From Bacillota bacterium (GTDB taxonomy: Bacteria > Bacillota > Clostridia > Lachnospirales > Bianqueaceae): a DNA stretch of 64,000 bases. Under the pieces are notes generated by a model, which saw only the letters and a list, made by a program, of their open reading frames with translations, did not search any database and was not told where the DNA came from. The stretch is from the NCBI GenBank assembly GCA_017441925.1, contig JAFRUE010000007.1, positions 558,001-622,000 on the forward strand, written 5' to 3'. Position 1 is the stretch's first letter; each line of letters begins with the position of its first letter. The position numbers and the translations under genes are program-made. Positions 9,013 to 17,390 of the stretch are shown here, piece after piece.

Positions 9013-9182
9013 AACTCTCACCTGTTTTCCTATCCATATAATCCTACTTATTATTAGTATAACATAGAATCCGCGGAAAAGCGATAAAAGAAAAAACAGC
9101 TAGACACATTTTTTATGAATAGCTGTGTGAAAAAACGTTTGCGGGGGCCGGAAACGCCTTTCCTTCCTATGTTTTTTTGATG
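9013..9182. other. Right terminal region of the mobile element
   Basis: This stretch holds the probable promoter of the methylase gene on the minus strand, and a plus-strand inverted repeat with ACAGCTA/TAGCTGT arms near 9096-9127. It has no gene. It ends at the tRNA fragment and is therefore the element's terminal sequence. Binding sites for the integrase or an excisionase could lie here but none was identified. Confidence 0.5.
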
Positions 9183-9233
9183 AGCGTCCGCCTCCTAAGC
9201 GGAAGGCCGTTGGTTCGAATCCAATCGGGGACG
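9183..9233 (+). pseudogene. 3' half of tRNA-Arg(CCT); right attachment site
   Basis: The sequence gives a complete anticodon arm (stem TCCGC/GCGGA, loop CTCCTAA, anticodon CCT), a variable loop, a T arm with TTCGAAT, and the 3' acceptor strand plus discriminator G. The D arm and 5' acceptor strand are missing; the bases to the left do not fit a tRNA. This is the displaced 3' end left when an element integrates into the gene. The functional tRNA should be restored at the other junction outside the window. No CCA is encoded. Confidence 0.9.
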
Positions 9234-9238
9234 TACAG

Positions 9239-9280
9239 AAGACCGGTATCCGACAGCGTTCAGATACCGGTCTTTGTTTT
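9239..9280 (+). terminator. Original terminator of the tRNA-Arg gene
   Basis: A perfect 12-bp stem (9239-9250 with 9263-9274) is followed by TTGTTTT. It lies six bases after the tRNA fragment and is part of the displaced chromosomal 3' flank. Confidence 0.85.
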
Positions 9281-9323
9281 CTCGTAATGGAGCGTGCGCT
9301 CTTCTCGTGTTAGGGTCTTGCCG

Positions 9324-10256
9324 TCATTCGGCAAACAGACAGTCCTGTCCGTCGACCCATGATTCTTGCGGAACATCGTGGATCCGGTCGCCTTCTTCAT
9401 AATTGCCGATCAGGAAAGGCGATTTCGGATCATGAAGGAGGCTCTGCGCGAGAACTGTCTCCGGCTCGGCATTGGCATAACAGTATCTGCAGAGGTGTCT
9501 GCAGGTATTGTATGCGCCGATATCGCAGGAAAGATAGCAGGCGCACTCTGATCTCGCGCCTTTCTTTTTCGGAGCGTTCAGCCGTTTGCCGATCGCCTTT
9601 TCATAATCGCTGATCTTCATACATCCGCTGCAGTCTGCGCCGAACTGTGCAAGCTCGCTGCCCTCGGCGCAGGGCTTGAGCGTCATACCGTGAGCTGACG
9701 CGATCTTTACCATCTCTCTGCCAAGCGACAGCCGCTGTTCCTTTGCGACCTCGCGCGCTTCCGGGAAATTGCGTCTGACCTTCGGATACAGGTCGATAAA
9801 ACTGATCACGACGGTCTTTGTATAACCCTCGAGCACGGCTGCCATCTTCTCAAATGCCCGGAGATGATATTCCGGCGAATACTTATCTGTGATGAAAACA
9901 GGGTCATAACGCCAGCCTGTTGAATCGATGCCGACAATATCAGACAGCGTTCTGAAATCTTCAAGCAGCTGATGCTTGTCTTTCACATTCGGTTCTATAT
10001 CGCGTCCATAAGGAGTGATCGTTACGAACCAGTATTGACCGTAGTCTTTCAGCAGATCCATATACCTAAACATAGGCGCCGGATTCTTGGTACAGAAGCC
10101 GATGCAGTCCACGACAGACGGATCAAGCCGATAGCGGCTGACCTGGCCCGGATCATACGGATTACGCACACAAACAAAGCCCTCCTTCAGCCTGTTCGCG
10201 AACCACTCGGCGTAAAAAGCGGGGATATCTGTTCTTTGTCCTGTATTCATGATCAT
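9324..10256 (-). CDS. DUF1848 family protein, probable Fe-S protein
   Basis: The 310-residue protein matches the DUF1848 family. The diagnostic part is the C-terminal cysteine cluster CACYLSCDIGAYNTCRHLCR followed by YCYAN, which should bind a metal or Fe-S cluster. A further CSGC pair lies upstream near residue 210. The N-terminal part (FCTKNPAPMFRYMDLL and FVTITPYG) suggests a TIM-barrel-like fold that recalls radical SAM or spore photoproduct-like proteins. No substrate is known. The gene begins the chromosomal flank after the tRNA terminator and appears to be transcribed alone or with the next upstream gene (70-base gap). Confidence 0.85.
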   Translation of the reverse strand: MIMNTGQRTDIPAFYAEWFANRLKEGFVCVRNPYDPGQVSRYRLDPSVVDCIGFCTKNPAPMFRYMDLLKDYGQYWFVTITPYGRDIEPNVKDKHQLLEDFRTLSDIVGIDSTGWRYDPVFITDKYSPEYHLRAFEKMAAVLEGYTKTVVISFIDLYPKVRRNFPEAREVAKEQRLSLGREMVKIASAHGMTLKPCAEGSELAQFGADCSGCMKISDYEKAIGKRLNAPKKKGARSECACYLSCDIGAYNTCRHLCRYCYANAEPETVLAQSLLHDPKSPFLIGNYEEGDRIHDVPQESWVDGQDCLFAE

Positions 10257-10325
10257 ACCGTATCACCGTCCTCCGCCGGCCTTTTGCATCATTTCAGCTC
10301 CTTGTCCGGCATACAGCTTCTCTTC

Positions 10326-11189
10326 CTAAATCTCCACATCTACGTAAGCAGCGGAATGATCGGAAACCGGATAATAATAATCCGGTGAGTACCGCTCGAA
10401 GCGCTTTACCGTGCCCGGAGCGGCGCCGTATACAAGAATATGATCGATAGCGCGCTCAAAGGGCCGGTCATAGTAGTATGTCTCAAATCCGTCCGGGAAG
10501 CAGTAATGATAGCCGACCGCTTCTTCCGCGTACTCTTCAGCGATATCATGCGCATGACGGAAGCCCGCCCGGAGAGCCGTCTGTACCGCCGGAGTAAGAT
10601 AGCCGGTATTGAGGTCGCCCACAAGGAATGCCGGGCAGCCGTATTTTCCGTAATACTCCAGGGTTCTGTCCGTCAGCAAGGCGAGCTGCAGCTCTCTGGC
10701 TCTGTCCGATCCCTCCTGCACATTACGTCCGGCAGGATTCTCTGCGGTCGGTTCCGTCTTCCACCAGAGATGCGTTGCTGCGAAGAGGAAAAGCCGCCCG
10801 CTCTCCTTCACCCTGAATACGGCAATGTTCCAGGATTTGGAACGTACGTCATTGAAGGAGCCTTCCATCCCGTCTATATGCTCCGGATAGGTGCCGAATT
10901 CGGAATCCACAAGCTCCAGCCGGTCCGGACGGTACAAAATAGGTGTGAATCGTCCCCAGATCAGCGTATAATTCATCCCCTCGGCTGTGAGTCCTTCTTT
11001 CAGAAGATCCGCCATCCTGACCGAAGCCTCCTGACAGCCGATTACATCAGGCTGCGTCTCACGATAGACTCTGAGAAGGCCATGCACCCTTACTTCAGCT
11101 GAGCAGTCAAAACCTTTCTCCGCCCACTGAGGAGAATTCTCGTCCCGATTCCAGATATTATGCGTCATCAGCCGCAAACGTCTATCCAT
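10326..11189 (-). CDS. Endonuclease/exonuclease/phosphatase family protein
   Basis: The 287-residue protein has the EEP fold signatures: THNIWN at the start, PDVIGCQEA with the metal-binding glutamate near residue 60, LVGDLNTG, and the C-terminal YPVSDHSAAYVD with the catalytic SDH. Family members hydrolyse phosphodiesters in DNA, phosphoinositides or sphingolipids. The ATG at 11189 follows AGGAGGG at good spacing; the longer frame to 11219 lacks a site. It lies 34 bases downstream of cardiolipin synthase, in the same direction. A shared operon and a role in lipid or nucleic-acid phosphodiester turnover are possible, but the substrate is unknown. Confidence 0.8.
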   Translation of the reverse strand: MDRRLRLMTHNIWNRDENSPQWAEKGFDCSAEVRVHGLLRVYRETQPDVIGCQEASVRMADLLKEGLTAEGMNYTLIWGRFTPILYRPDRLELVDSEFGTYPEHIDGMEGSFNDVRSKSWNIAVFRVKESGRLFLFAATHLWWKTEPTAENPAGRNVQEGSDRARELQLALLTDRTLEYYGKYGCPAFLVGDLNTGYLTPAVQTALRAGFRHAHDIAEEYAEEAVGYHYCFPDGFETYYYDRPFERAIDHILVYGAAPGTVKRFERYSPDYYYPVSDHSAAYVDVEI

Positions 11190-11223
11190 ATTCTTCCCTC
11201 CTGCAGCACGCCTCTGCAAGTCC

Positions 11224-12804
11224 TCAAAGCAGCGGCGCGAAAAGCCGCAGCAGCCGCCCTGTCAGGATCTCCAGCCGGCTGAACCTGTCGTATTCTGCCA
11301 TTGTAATCTCCTGTGACTGACTGCGCGTCTGAATAAAATCCCTCTCGGCGTCCAGTACAGCATCCATGCCGAAGAAAAGCACAGCATTTTCAAAATGCAG
11401 ATACAGACTTCTGTAATCCAGATTGATGGTCCCGACGACCGCCTGCCGGTCATCCGATACGAATGATTTGGAATGAATGAAGCCCGGCGTATACTCAAAT
11501 ACGCGGACGCCTGCTTCAAGCAGGACCTTGTAATAGGTCCGCGCGACCAGGAACGCGTATTTTTTATCCGGAATATGCGGCAGGAGGATCTCGACGTCTA
11601 CACCTCTCTTCGCGGCAAAAGTCAGTGCCTGCACCATTTCGCTTCCGATTACAAGATACGGCGACATAATATGCACGTATTTCTTAGCCGCATACAGGAT
11701 ATCCAGATACACATGCTCTCCGATATCCTCGTCATTGAACGGATCGTCCGTATAGGGTACTGCGTATCCGTCCGCCGCCATGACAGGCTGCGGAGGATTC
11801 AGGTACGGACGATAATTCTCCTGCTGGCTCTTTTCCGCGACGTTCCACATCTCAAGGAAGGCCAGTGTAAAGTTCCGCACCGCTTCTCCGCGGACCAGCA
11901 GCCCCTGATCCTTCCAGTGCCCGAAACGCGAATGTATATTGATATATTCGTCGGCCAGATTCACGCCGCCGGTAAAAGCCGTCTCTCCGTCGATGACAAC
12001 GATCTTGCGATGGTCCCGGTAGTTCTGCATGCCTGTCAGGACCGGATGGATCGGCGCGTAGATACGGGTGTGGATACCGATATTCTCAAGGATCCTTGAA
12101 TAACCGGCCGGCAGTTTCAGAAGCTCCGACAGTCCGTCATACAGGAAACGGATCTCGACGCCTTCAGCGGCTTTTCTGGAAAGGATATTCAGGACTCCGT
12201 CCAGCATTTCGCCCTCATTGACGATGAAATACTCGATAAAAATGTATTTTTTCGCAAGAGACAGCTGCTTCAGGAGTTCTTCATAATAATGCTCTCCGGA
12301 TGAAAGATACGTCACGGAAGTATTCTTCCATGCCGGGAAACCCTGATCTGCCAGATATCTGCAGACACCTGCCATGTCGCTGTCATCTGCGATCCTGATC
12401 CCGTCGGCGCCCGGTATCGAGTGCAGGAACGGTTTTGCCTCCGTCTTGACCGTATTCAGCCGCTTGCGTATATCCCGCATCGCAGGCTGGAATTCGAAGA
12501 AGATATAGAACAGTCCGCCGAAAACCGGTACGATCGCAAGGATCAGTACCCATGTGATCTTATAGGCATCCTGACCGTTCCGGTTGATGATCGCGATGAT
12601 CAGTCCGAAGCTCAGGACCGATGAAATGATCGTAACGATGCGGCTCGGAGACAGGAACAGATAGACCAGTACCGCTATCTGAACAAGCAGCAGGATCAAT
12701 GTCAGAATCGTCCTGCCGAAAATAAGACGGTAACCGGCCTTCCGCGCACGGAAACGCCTTGTACCGCCCTGAGGATCTTCTCGCAGGTAATTTTTCTCCT
12801 CCAT
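11224..12804 (-). CDS. cls: Cardiolipin synthase
   Basis: The 526-residue protein is a phospholipase D-type cardiolipin synthase that joins two phosphatidylglycerol molecules at the membrane. Two N-terminal membrane segments (about residues 30-75) are followed by a PLDc_N region. Two HKD motifs are visible: HRKIVVIDGETAFTGG near residue 263 and HSKSFVSDDRQAVVGT near residue 443. Length is typical for Cls. The start is preceded by AAAGGA. The gene is followed closely by the endonuclease/phosphatase-fold gene and preceded by the serC terminator, so it probably has its own promoter in the short gap at 12805-12832, although none was convincing. Confidence 0.95.
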   Translation of the reverse strand: MEEKNYLREDPQGGTRRFRARKAGYRLIFGRTILTLILLLVQIAVLVYLFLSPSRIVTIISSVLSFGLIIAIINRNGQDAYKITWVLILAIVPVFGGLFYIFFEFQPAMRDIRKRLNTVKTEAKPFLHSIPGADGIRIADDSDMAGVCRYLADQGFPAWKNTSVTYLSSGEHYYEELLKQLSLAKKYIFIEYFIVNEGEMLDGVLNILSRKAAEGVEIRFLYDGLSELLKLPAGYSRILENIGIHTRIYAPIHPVLTGMQNYRDHRKIVVIDGETAFTGGVNLADEYINIHSRFGHWKDQGLLVRGEAVRNFTLAFLEMWNVAEKSQQENYRPYLNPPQPVMAADGYAVPYTDDPFNDEDIGEHVYLDILYAAKKYVHIMSPYLVIGSEMVQALTFAAKRGVDVEILLPHIPDKKYAFLVARTYYKVLLEAGVRVFEYTPGFIHSKSFVSDDRQAVVGTINLDYRSLYLHFENAVLFFGMDAVLDAERDFIQTRSQSQEITMAEYDRFSRLEILTGRLLRLFAPLL

Positions 12805-12832
12805 TACGACCGTTCCTTTCCTATGCCCTCTT

Positions 12833-12866
12833 AAGAAAACCGGAGCCCTGCATTACAGGCTCCGGT
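12833..12866 (-). terminator. Intrinsic terminator of serC
   Basis: On the minus strand a nine-base stem (ACCGGAGCC with GGCTCCGGT) is followed by TTTCTT. It lies 31 bases after the serC stop. Confidence 0.8.
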
Positions 12867-12897
12867 CTGTTCACTTATAGAGATCTTACAGATGATC

Positions 12898-13986
12898 TTA
12901 CAGATTGTCCTTCTCAAACTGACGCATGAACGCCGCAAGCTTCTCAACGCCCTCAACCGGCATCGCGTTGTAGATGGAAGCACGCATGCCGCCTACGGAG
13001 CGGTGTCCCTTCAGATTGGAGAAACCGGCCGCGATGGATTCCTTGACGAACTTGGCATCCAGATCCTCGTCTCCGGTACGGAAGGTAACGTTCATCATGG
13101 AACGGTCGACCGGATCCGCTACAGCCTTGAACAGCTTGCTGGAATCCAGTACGTCGTAAAGCATAGCTGCTTTCTTCTGGTTGATCGCCTTCATGGCTTC
13201 CAGGCCGCCGAGACTCTTGATCCATTCAAGCACGAGCTTGCAGACGTAGATCGGATAGCAGGGAGGCGTATTGTACATCGAACCGTTCTTGATCTGAACA
13301 GCATAATCCATCATGGTCGGGGTGCCGGGCAGTGTGAATCCGGCAAGATCCTCACGGATGATGACGACCGTCAGCCCGGCGGGAGCGATATTCTTCTGAG
13401 CGCCGGCATAGATCAGACCGAACTTGCTGACGTCAATAGGCTCGGACAGAATGCAGGAGGAAAGATCTCCGACCAGCGGAACATTGCCGGTCTCGGGGAT
13501 GTAATGCCACTTGGTTCCGTAGATCGTATTGTTGAAGCAGATGTGTACATAATCCGCATCCGGCGTCAGATCCAGCTCATCCTGCGTGGGAACGCGGGAG
13601 AACTTCAGAGGCTTGGTCGTCGCGGCAAGATGAATATTCTCGCTGAACTTCTGCGCTTCGTCATAGGCTTTGCCGGAGAAGCTTCCGGATACGACATAGT
13701 CAGCCTTGCCGGTACGCAGCAGGTTCATCGGGACCATCGCGAACTGCAGGCTCGCTCCGCCCTGCAGAAACAGTACTTTATAATTGTCAGGAATCTGCAT
13801 AACCTCGCGGAACAGTGCCTCGGCCTGATTGATGATCTCATCGTAGACCTTGGATCTGTGGCTCATCTCCATGACAGACATACCGCTGCCGTTGTAATTA
13901 AGCATCTCCTCTGCGCACTGTTTCAGAACAGCCTCGGGAAGCATGGATGGACCCGCTGAGAAATTATAGATTCTGTGATCAAACAT
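12898..13986 (-). CDS. serC: Phosphoserine aminotransferase
   Basis: The 362-residue protein matches SerC over its full length. It starts with the characteristic IYNFSAGPSMLPEAVL, and the PLP-binding lysine lies in YAGAQKNIAPAG near residue 196. It converts 3-phosphohydroxypyruvate to phosphoserine with glutamate in serine synthesis. GAGGAG precedes the ATG. The gene is monocistronic: a promoter lies at 14025-14053 and a terminator at 12833-12866. The usual partner serA is not next to it, unlike many Clostridia. Confidence 0.97.
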   Translation of the reverse strand: MFDHRIYNFSAGPSMLPEAVLKQCAEEMLNYNGSGMSVMEMSHRSKVYDEIINQAEALFREVMQIPDNYKVLFLQGGASLQFAMVPMNLLRTGKADYVVSGSFSGKAYDEAQKFSENIHLAATTKPLKFSRVPTQDELDLTPDADYVHICFNNTIYGTKWHYIPETGNVPLVGDLSSCILSEPIDVSKFGLIYAGAQKNIAPAGLTVVIIREDLAGFTLPGTPTMMDYAVQIKNGSMYNTPPCYPIYVCKLVLEWIKSLGGLEAMKAINQKKAAMLYDVLDSSKLFKAVADPVDRSMMNVTFRTGDEDLDAKFVKESIAAGFSNLKGHRSVGGMRASIYNAMPVEGVEKLAAFMRQFEKDNL

Positions 13987-14024
13987 GATAGCTCTCCTCT
14001 CTTTAATTGCTTAAATATACAGGC

Positions 14025-14053
14025 ATTCTATCATACTTGGTCAGGAATATCAA
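14025..14053 (-). promoter_or_regulatory. serC promoter
   Basis: TTGATA (14048-14053), a 17-bp spacer and TAGAAT (14025-14030) on the minus strand lie 39 bases upstream of the serC start. Confidence 0.7.
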
Positions 14054-14066
14054 GAGAAGAATGAAA

Positions 14067-14690
14067 TTATTTCTCTGCAGGCTTGTCTGCAGATTTAGGT
14101 TCTGCACTGCGCAGGAGTCCGGCTTTCTTCAGGACAGGTGCCAGCGAATTGTAAAGCACAACCGCTACGATAACGGCAAGGACAGCGTTTACCAGCGTCG
14201 TCAGCGCAGACCATTTCACAACGATATTGGCGAGCTTCTCATCCATGCCGAGCAGATATCTTTTCCTCAGATAGGACATCACAGGATCGACGATCACGTT
14301 GAAAGCCATGCCGGCGGCAGCTCCGAACGCAGACCATTTCAGCTTATCTCCCGCTGCCGTCCTCTCGGACAGATGGCCGACTTTATGCGCGACCAAGCCG
14401 ACGATAAAACCGATCATGAACTTCATGATAAAGGTCTGGGGCGAACTGGAGACATATCCGCTTGTCAGATCCGCGATCGTCATACCGATCGCGCCGGCAA
14501 GACCGCCCTTGACGCCTCCGAGCAGGAGCGCTGCCAGAACACAGAACGCGTTCCCGAGGTGAAATGCTGTCTTGGAATCCCCGACGGGAATATCGATCCG
14601 AAGGAACTGGAATCCGACATAGCAAAGCGCCGCAAAAAGCGCGGTCTGGGCTACTGTTTTCGTTACTTCCGATGAATTTCTCTCACTCAT
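14067..14690 (-). CDS. ECF transporter S component (ECF-ribofla_trS family)
   Basis: The 207-residue membrane protein has about five or six hydrophobic segments and resembles the substrate-binding S components of group II energy-coupling factor transporters (PF07155). Typical elements are AALCYVGFQFLRIDIPVG in the first helix and the GAIGMTIADLTSGY segment. It would capture a vitamin or similar small molecule and share a common ECF energizing module that is not in this window. The substrate cannot be read from sequence, and there is no riboswitch upstream. AGGAGG precedes the ATG. The C-terminal tail is charged and presumably cytoplasmic. Confidence 0.8.
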   Translation of the reverse strand: MSERNSSEVTKTVAQTALFAALCYVGFQFLRIDIPVGDSKTAFHLGNAFCVLAALLLGGVKGGLAGAIGMTIADLTSGYVSSSPQTFIMKFMIGFIVGLVAHKVGHLSERTAAGDKLKWSAFGAAAGMAFNVIVDPVMSYLRKRYLLGMDEKLANIVVKWSALTTLVNAVLAVIVAVVLYNSLAPVLKKAGLLRSAEPKSADKPAEK

Positions 14691-14752
14691 TTCAAATCCT
14701 CCTTCAGGGGGCGGGTCTGTTTCTTCCGCCGTCTATTGGTGCAAGGATACAC

Positions 14753-14801
14753 AAAAAAAGGTCCGGTCGCAATAGCCAATTTGATATTATTGCACCGGAC
14801 C
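14753..14801 (-). terminator. Intrinsic terminator of the AAA+ ATPase gene
   Basis: On the minus strand GGTCCGGT...ACCGGACC arms, extended by an imperfect CAATA/TATTG stem, are followed by seven T. Confidence 0.85.
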
Positions 14802-14832
14802 AGATTGCTTTCGTATTATCTCAAAGACATTC

Positions 14833-16392
14833 TCACTTGTTGTCGCGCGCAGCGTCTTCCGCTATCAGCTGCAGCGCTTTCTCGAGATCCTCTTTCTCGA
14901 TCGTGACCAGATCTTCATTGGTTACACTCTTGTAGGATACAAGACGGTTTGCCTGCTGCGTGATCGTCTTCTCAAAGAGGTTGCGCGCGTCACGGGCGTT
15001 CGCAAAGTTCTCGGGTTTATTGGCGCATCTGTCGGTAAAGTAAACCGAGAGCGCTTCTCTCATCTCATCCGTAAGCTGATACCCGTTCTTCTTGCAGAAG
15101 CTCTCATAGATCCTGGTCAACTCGTCCGCATCGTAATCCTCAAAGAAGATGAACGTATTGAAACGGGAACGGAGTCCCGGGTTGGACTGCAGGAATTTCT
15201 CCATCAGATCCGTATATCCGGCTACGATCACGACAAGATCGTCACGGTGGTCTTCCATTGCCTTAAGCAGCGTATCGACCGCTTCCTGTCCGAAATCGTT
15301 GGTACCGGTATTCGCGGTCAGCGTATATGCTTCATCGATGAAAAGGATTCCGCCGAGCGCGCTGTCCACAGCGTCCATGACCTTGCCGGCCGTCTGTCCG
15401 ACATAGCCGCTGACAAGTGTGGACCGGTCCGCTTCCACCAACTGTCCTTCAGAAAGGATCCCCAGGCCGCGGTAGATACTGGCCAGCAGTCTCGCGACCG
15501 TCGTCTTACCGGTTCCTGGATTGCCGGAGAAGACCAGATGCAGACTCATAACAGCCTGCGGCAGCCCGCGTGATTCGCGGAGCTTACGGATCTTGAGCAG
15601 ATTGATCAGGTTCCCGACCTCAAGCTTAACACGCTCGAGACCGATCAGGCTGTTCAGCTCCTCTGTCAGCTCATCGACCGACTTGTTCTGATTCTCCGGA
15701 GGAGGCGTCACAACGGCCTTGCGCTCCGAATCATCATCGGACGCGCCGCCCGCACGGCTGCCGGAACCGCTGCCGGAGCGGGATCCGCCGCTCGTACCGG
15801 GCTTGCGGTTATGTGCCCTTTTCACGGGTTTCAGTCCCTCGGCCGCATTACCGTCCGCAATATCGTATTTATCGATATACTCCTGCAGACTCATCAGATA
15901 GCTGGTCATATTCTCCAGCTCCGTCGTATCGGAAGGCCCGCTGTCCTCGATCATCGCCTCGGCAAGTTCACGGTATACGTTAGCAAGATCCTGCGCGTAA
16001 CGTGTCTTCTTGCCGTTCTTCTTGGCGCGCACATCCATCCGCACGAATTCCTGTATGGATTTGGGGATGACGGCATCATAGTCATTGTTCAGTTCTCTGT
16101 CATAATAATACATCATGATCTGATCCTTAGACAGATACATGCCCGTTATCATATTGATAAAACGGACTTCTGAATTAAGGATCCGGTGCTGATAGCACGC
16201 GACATAGATCAGATACAGCAGGATCTCCAGCTGTACACACTCCCGGAATGTCAGCTTCTGTCCCTTGAAGGCGCTCTCCTTCATCTGCAGATAATCCGCA
16301 GCGTGATAGATCCTGTCACATTCCGCCCGCATTTTTTCCAAAATTACTGGTTCCACTTCAGCCCTCTCACTTCCGGTTCCGACTTCCGGCAT
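14833..16392 (-). CDS. CbxX/SpoVK-type AAA+ ATPase with helical N-terminal domain
   Basis: The protein has 519 residues. Residues 1-170 form a helical region with the pattern RFINMITGMYLSKDQI, which loosely recalls TerB-like domains. Next comes a Gly/Ser/Arg-rich linker (about residues 183-225). The AAA+ core has Walker A GNPGTGKTT near residue 290, Walker B ILFIDEAYT near residue 348 and GLRSRFN as the arginine finger. Members of this class remodel protein complexes (Rubisco activase CbbX, SpoVK, EccA). The partner here is unknown. The ATG at 16392 lacks a ribosome site; a GTG at 16356 preceded by GAGAGG may be the true start. Own promoter and terminator make it monocistronic. Confidence 0.85.
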   Translation of the reverse strand: MPEVGTGSERAEVEPVILEKMRAECDRIYHAADYLQMKESAFKGQKLTFRECVQLEILLYLIYVACYQHRILNSEVRFINMITGMYLSKDQIMMYYYDRELNNDYDAVIPKSIQEFVRMDVRAKKNGKKTRYAQDLANVYRELAEAMIEDSGPSDTTELENMTSYLMSLQEYIDKYDIADGNAAEGLKPVKRAHNRKPGTSGGSRSGSGSGSRAGGASDDDSERKAVVTPPPENQNKSVDELTEELNSLIGLERVKLEVGNLINLLKIRKLRESRGLPQAVMSLHLVFSGNPGTGKTTVARLLASIYRGLGILSEGQLVEADRSTLVSGYVGQTAGKVMDAVDSALGGILFIDEAYTLTANTGTNDFGQEAVDTLLKAMEDHRDDLVVIVAGYTDLMEKFLQSNPGLRSRFNTFIFFEDYDADELTRIYESFCKKNGYQLTDEMREALSVYFTDRCANKPENFANARDARNLFEKTITQQANRLVSYKSVTNEDLVTIEKEDLEKALQLIAEDAARDNK

Positions 16393-16435
16393 ACGGTATG
16401 CAGATTTACCGCAGCCTTACTGAAAAATCACTGAC

Positions 16436-16464
16436 AGCATACCATTAATCACGGTAAACGTCAA
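16436..16464 (-). promoter_or_regulatory. Promoter of the AAA+ ATPase gene
   Basis: TTGACG (16459-16464), a 17-bp spacer and TATGCT (16436-16441) on the minus strand. It overlaps the stop codon of the upstream methyltransferase gene. Confidence 0.6.
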
Positions 16465-17390
16465 GTATGATCCGCCTGTCTCCCGTTCGCGCCTGAATTT
16501 CTCTCAAGAAAAACACCGTTCTCAAATCCCTGGATCCTCTTTGAATGCTCAGCTTCCTCAAGCCTTTTCTGAGCCAGCGCGCAGTAACCGGGATCCTGTT
16601 CGATTCCGATAAAGCTCCGGCCGAGTTTCTTTGCCGTCACGCAGACTGTCCCGGATCCCATAAACGGATCGAGTACAAGATCCCCTTCCGAAGAACTGGC
16701 GAGGATCAGCTTCGCGATCAGTTTCTCCGGCTTCTGAGCCGGATGATCCGTATTCTCCGGCATGGACCAGAACGGCACCGTGATATCATCCCAGAAATTG
16801 GACGGACATGTGTCGCGGTAACGCTCTTTTCCGGATTCCTGCCAGTCTTTGGGCTGCCCGTTCTCACGATAGGCGGCAAGCACCCTGCGGCGGATCTTTA
16901 CTGCATCCAGGTGAAAAGTGTATCTGTCCCCGACGGTCCCGAACCAGATATCCTCCATGCTGTTCTTCCAGTTGGAAGCCGCTCCCCGGCCTTTTTCCCG
17001 TCCCCAGGTGATCCGGCTGCGCAGACGGACCCGCTCCGCCAGAAGCGGTCCGATAATCAGACTGCTCCTCCAGTCACTGCAGACATACAGACTTGCAGTC
17101 GGTTTCAGAAGCGGCAGCACAAGATCGAGCCATTTCTCTGTAAATGCTCTGTATGAATTGGCGTCCGATCGGCTGAAGATCTTTTCCCCGTACTGTTTTG
17201 TCAGATTGTAGGGCGGATCCGCGATACAGAGATCCACGCTCTGTTCCGGTATATTCCGAAGCACCTCAAAACTGTCTCCGCAGACTGTAACATCCCTGGC
17301 GTCCTGCGGAAGAACATCCCGGATGCATCTGGCAAGATACGTTTCCGTTTCCTCCGGGGAGAGTCTCAGCGTCCTGTTCCTCGATGCCAT
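16461..17390 (-). CDS. Solitary beta-class DNA methyltransferase
   Basis: The 309-residue protein has motif IV ADPPYNLT (residues 57-64) before motif I DPFMGSGTV (residues 241-249), the beta-class order of amino-methyltransferases (N6-adenine or N4-cytosine). HPAQKPEKLIAKLIL and the final FIGIEQD segment fit this family. The middle block KGRGAASNWKNSMEDIWFG looks like the target-recognition part of DpnA-like enzymes, by recall only. No restriction endonuclease is adjacent, so it is an orphan modification enzyme. Its ATG overlaps the stop of the upstream GTPase gene (TAATG), which implies translational coupling. This unusual pairing with a ribosome factor may just reflect operon packing. Confidence 0.9.
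   Translation of the reverse strand: MASRNRTLRLSPEETETYLARCIRDVLPQDARDVTVCGDSFEVLRNIPEQSVDLCIADPPYNLTKQYGEKIFSRSDANSYRAFTEKWLDLVLPLLKPTASLYVCSDWRSSLIIGPLLAERVRLRSRITWGREKGRGAASNWKNSMEDIWFGTVGDRYTFHLDAVKIRRRVLAAYRENGQPKDWQESGKERYRDTCPSNFWDDITVPFWSMPENTDHPAQKPEKLIAKLILASSSEGDLVLDPFMGSGTVCVTAKKLGRSFIGIEQDPGYCALAQKRLEEAEHSKRIQGFENGVFLERNSGANGRQADHT

Larger units (their letters stand above)
1..9182. mobile_element. Integrative mobilizable element in tRNA-Arg(CCT), left end outside window
   Basis: The sequence shows a tyrosine integrase, a Rep_trans-type relaxase, an FtsK/TcpA-like ATPase, a DUF961 protein and a two-gene restriction-like cargo, all on the minus strand and more AT-rich than the following chromosome. 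The segment ends exactly where the 3' half of a tRNA-Arg gene begins (9183-9233), the usual right junction of an element that integrates in a tRNA 3' end. The integrase faces the left edge, so the other junction and the restored tRNA should lie just outside the window. Gene order (DUF961, FtsK, relaxase) follows the Tn916/ICEBs1 mobilization module, but no type IV secretion genes are present. I therefore infer a mobilizable rather than self-conjugative element. No excisionase gene was recognised. Confidence 0.85.

Noticed and set aside
1..9182. Full integrative conjugative element
   Set aside because: No VirB4, VirB6, VirB8 or lytic transglycosylase genes are present, so only mobilization functions can be supported.
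9183..9233. Complete tRNA gene
   Set aside because: The D arm and 5' acceptor strand are missing, so this is only the 3' half of tRNA-Arg.
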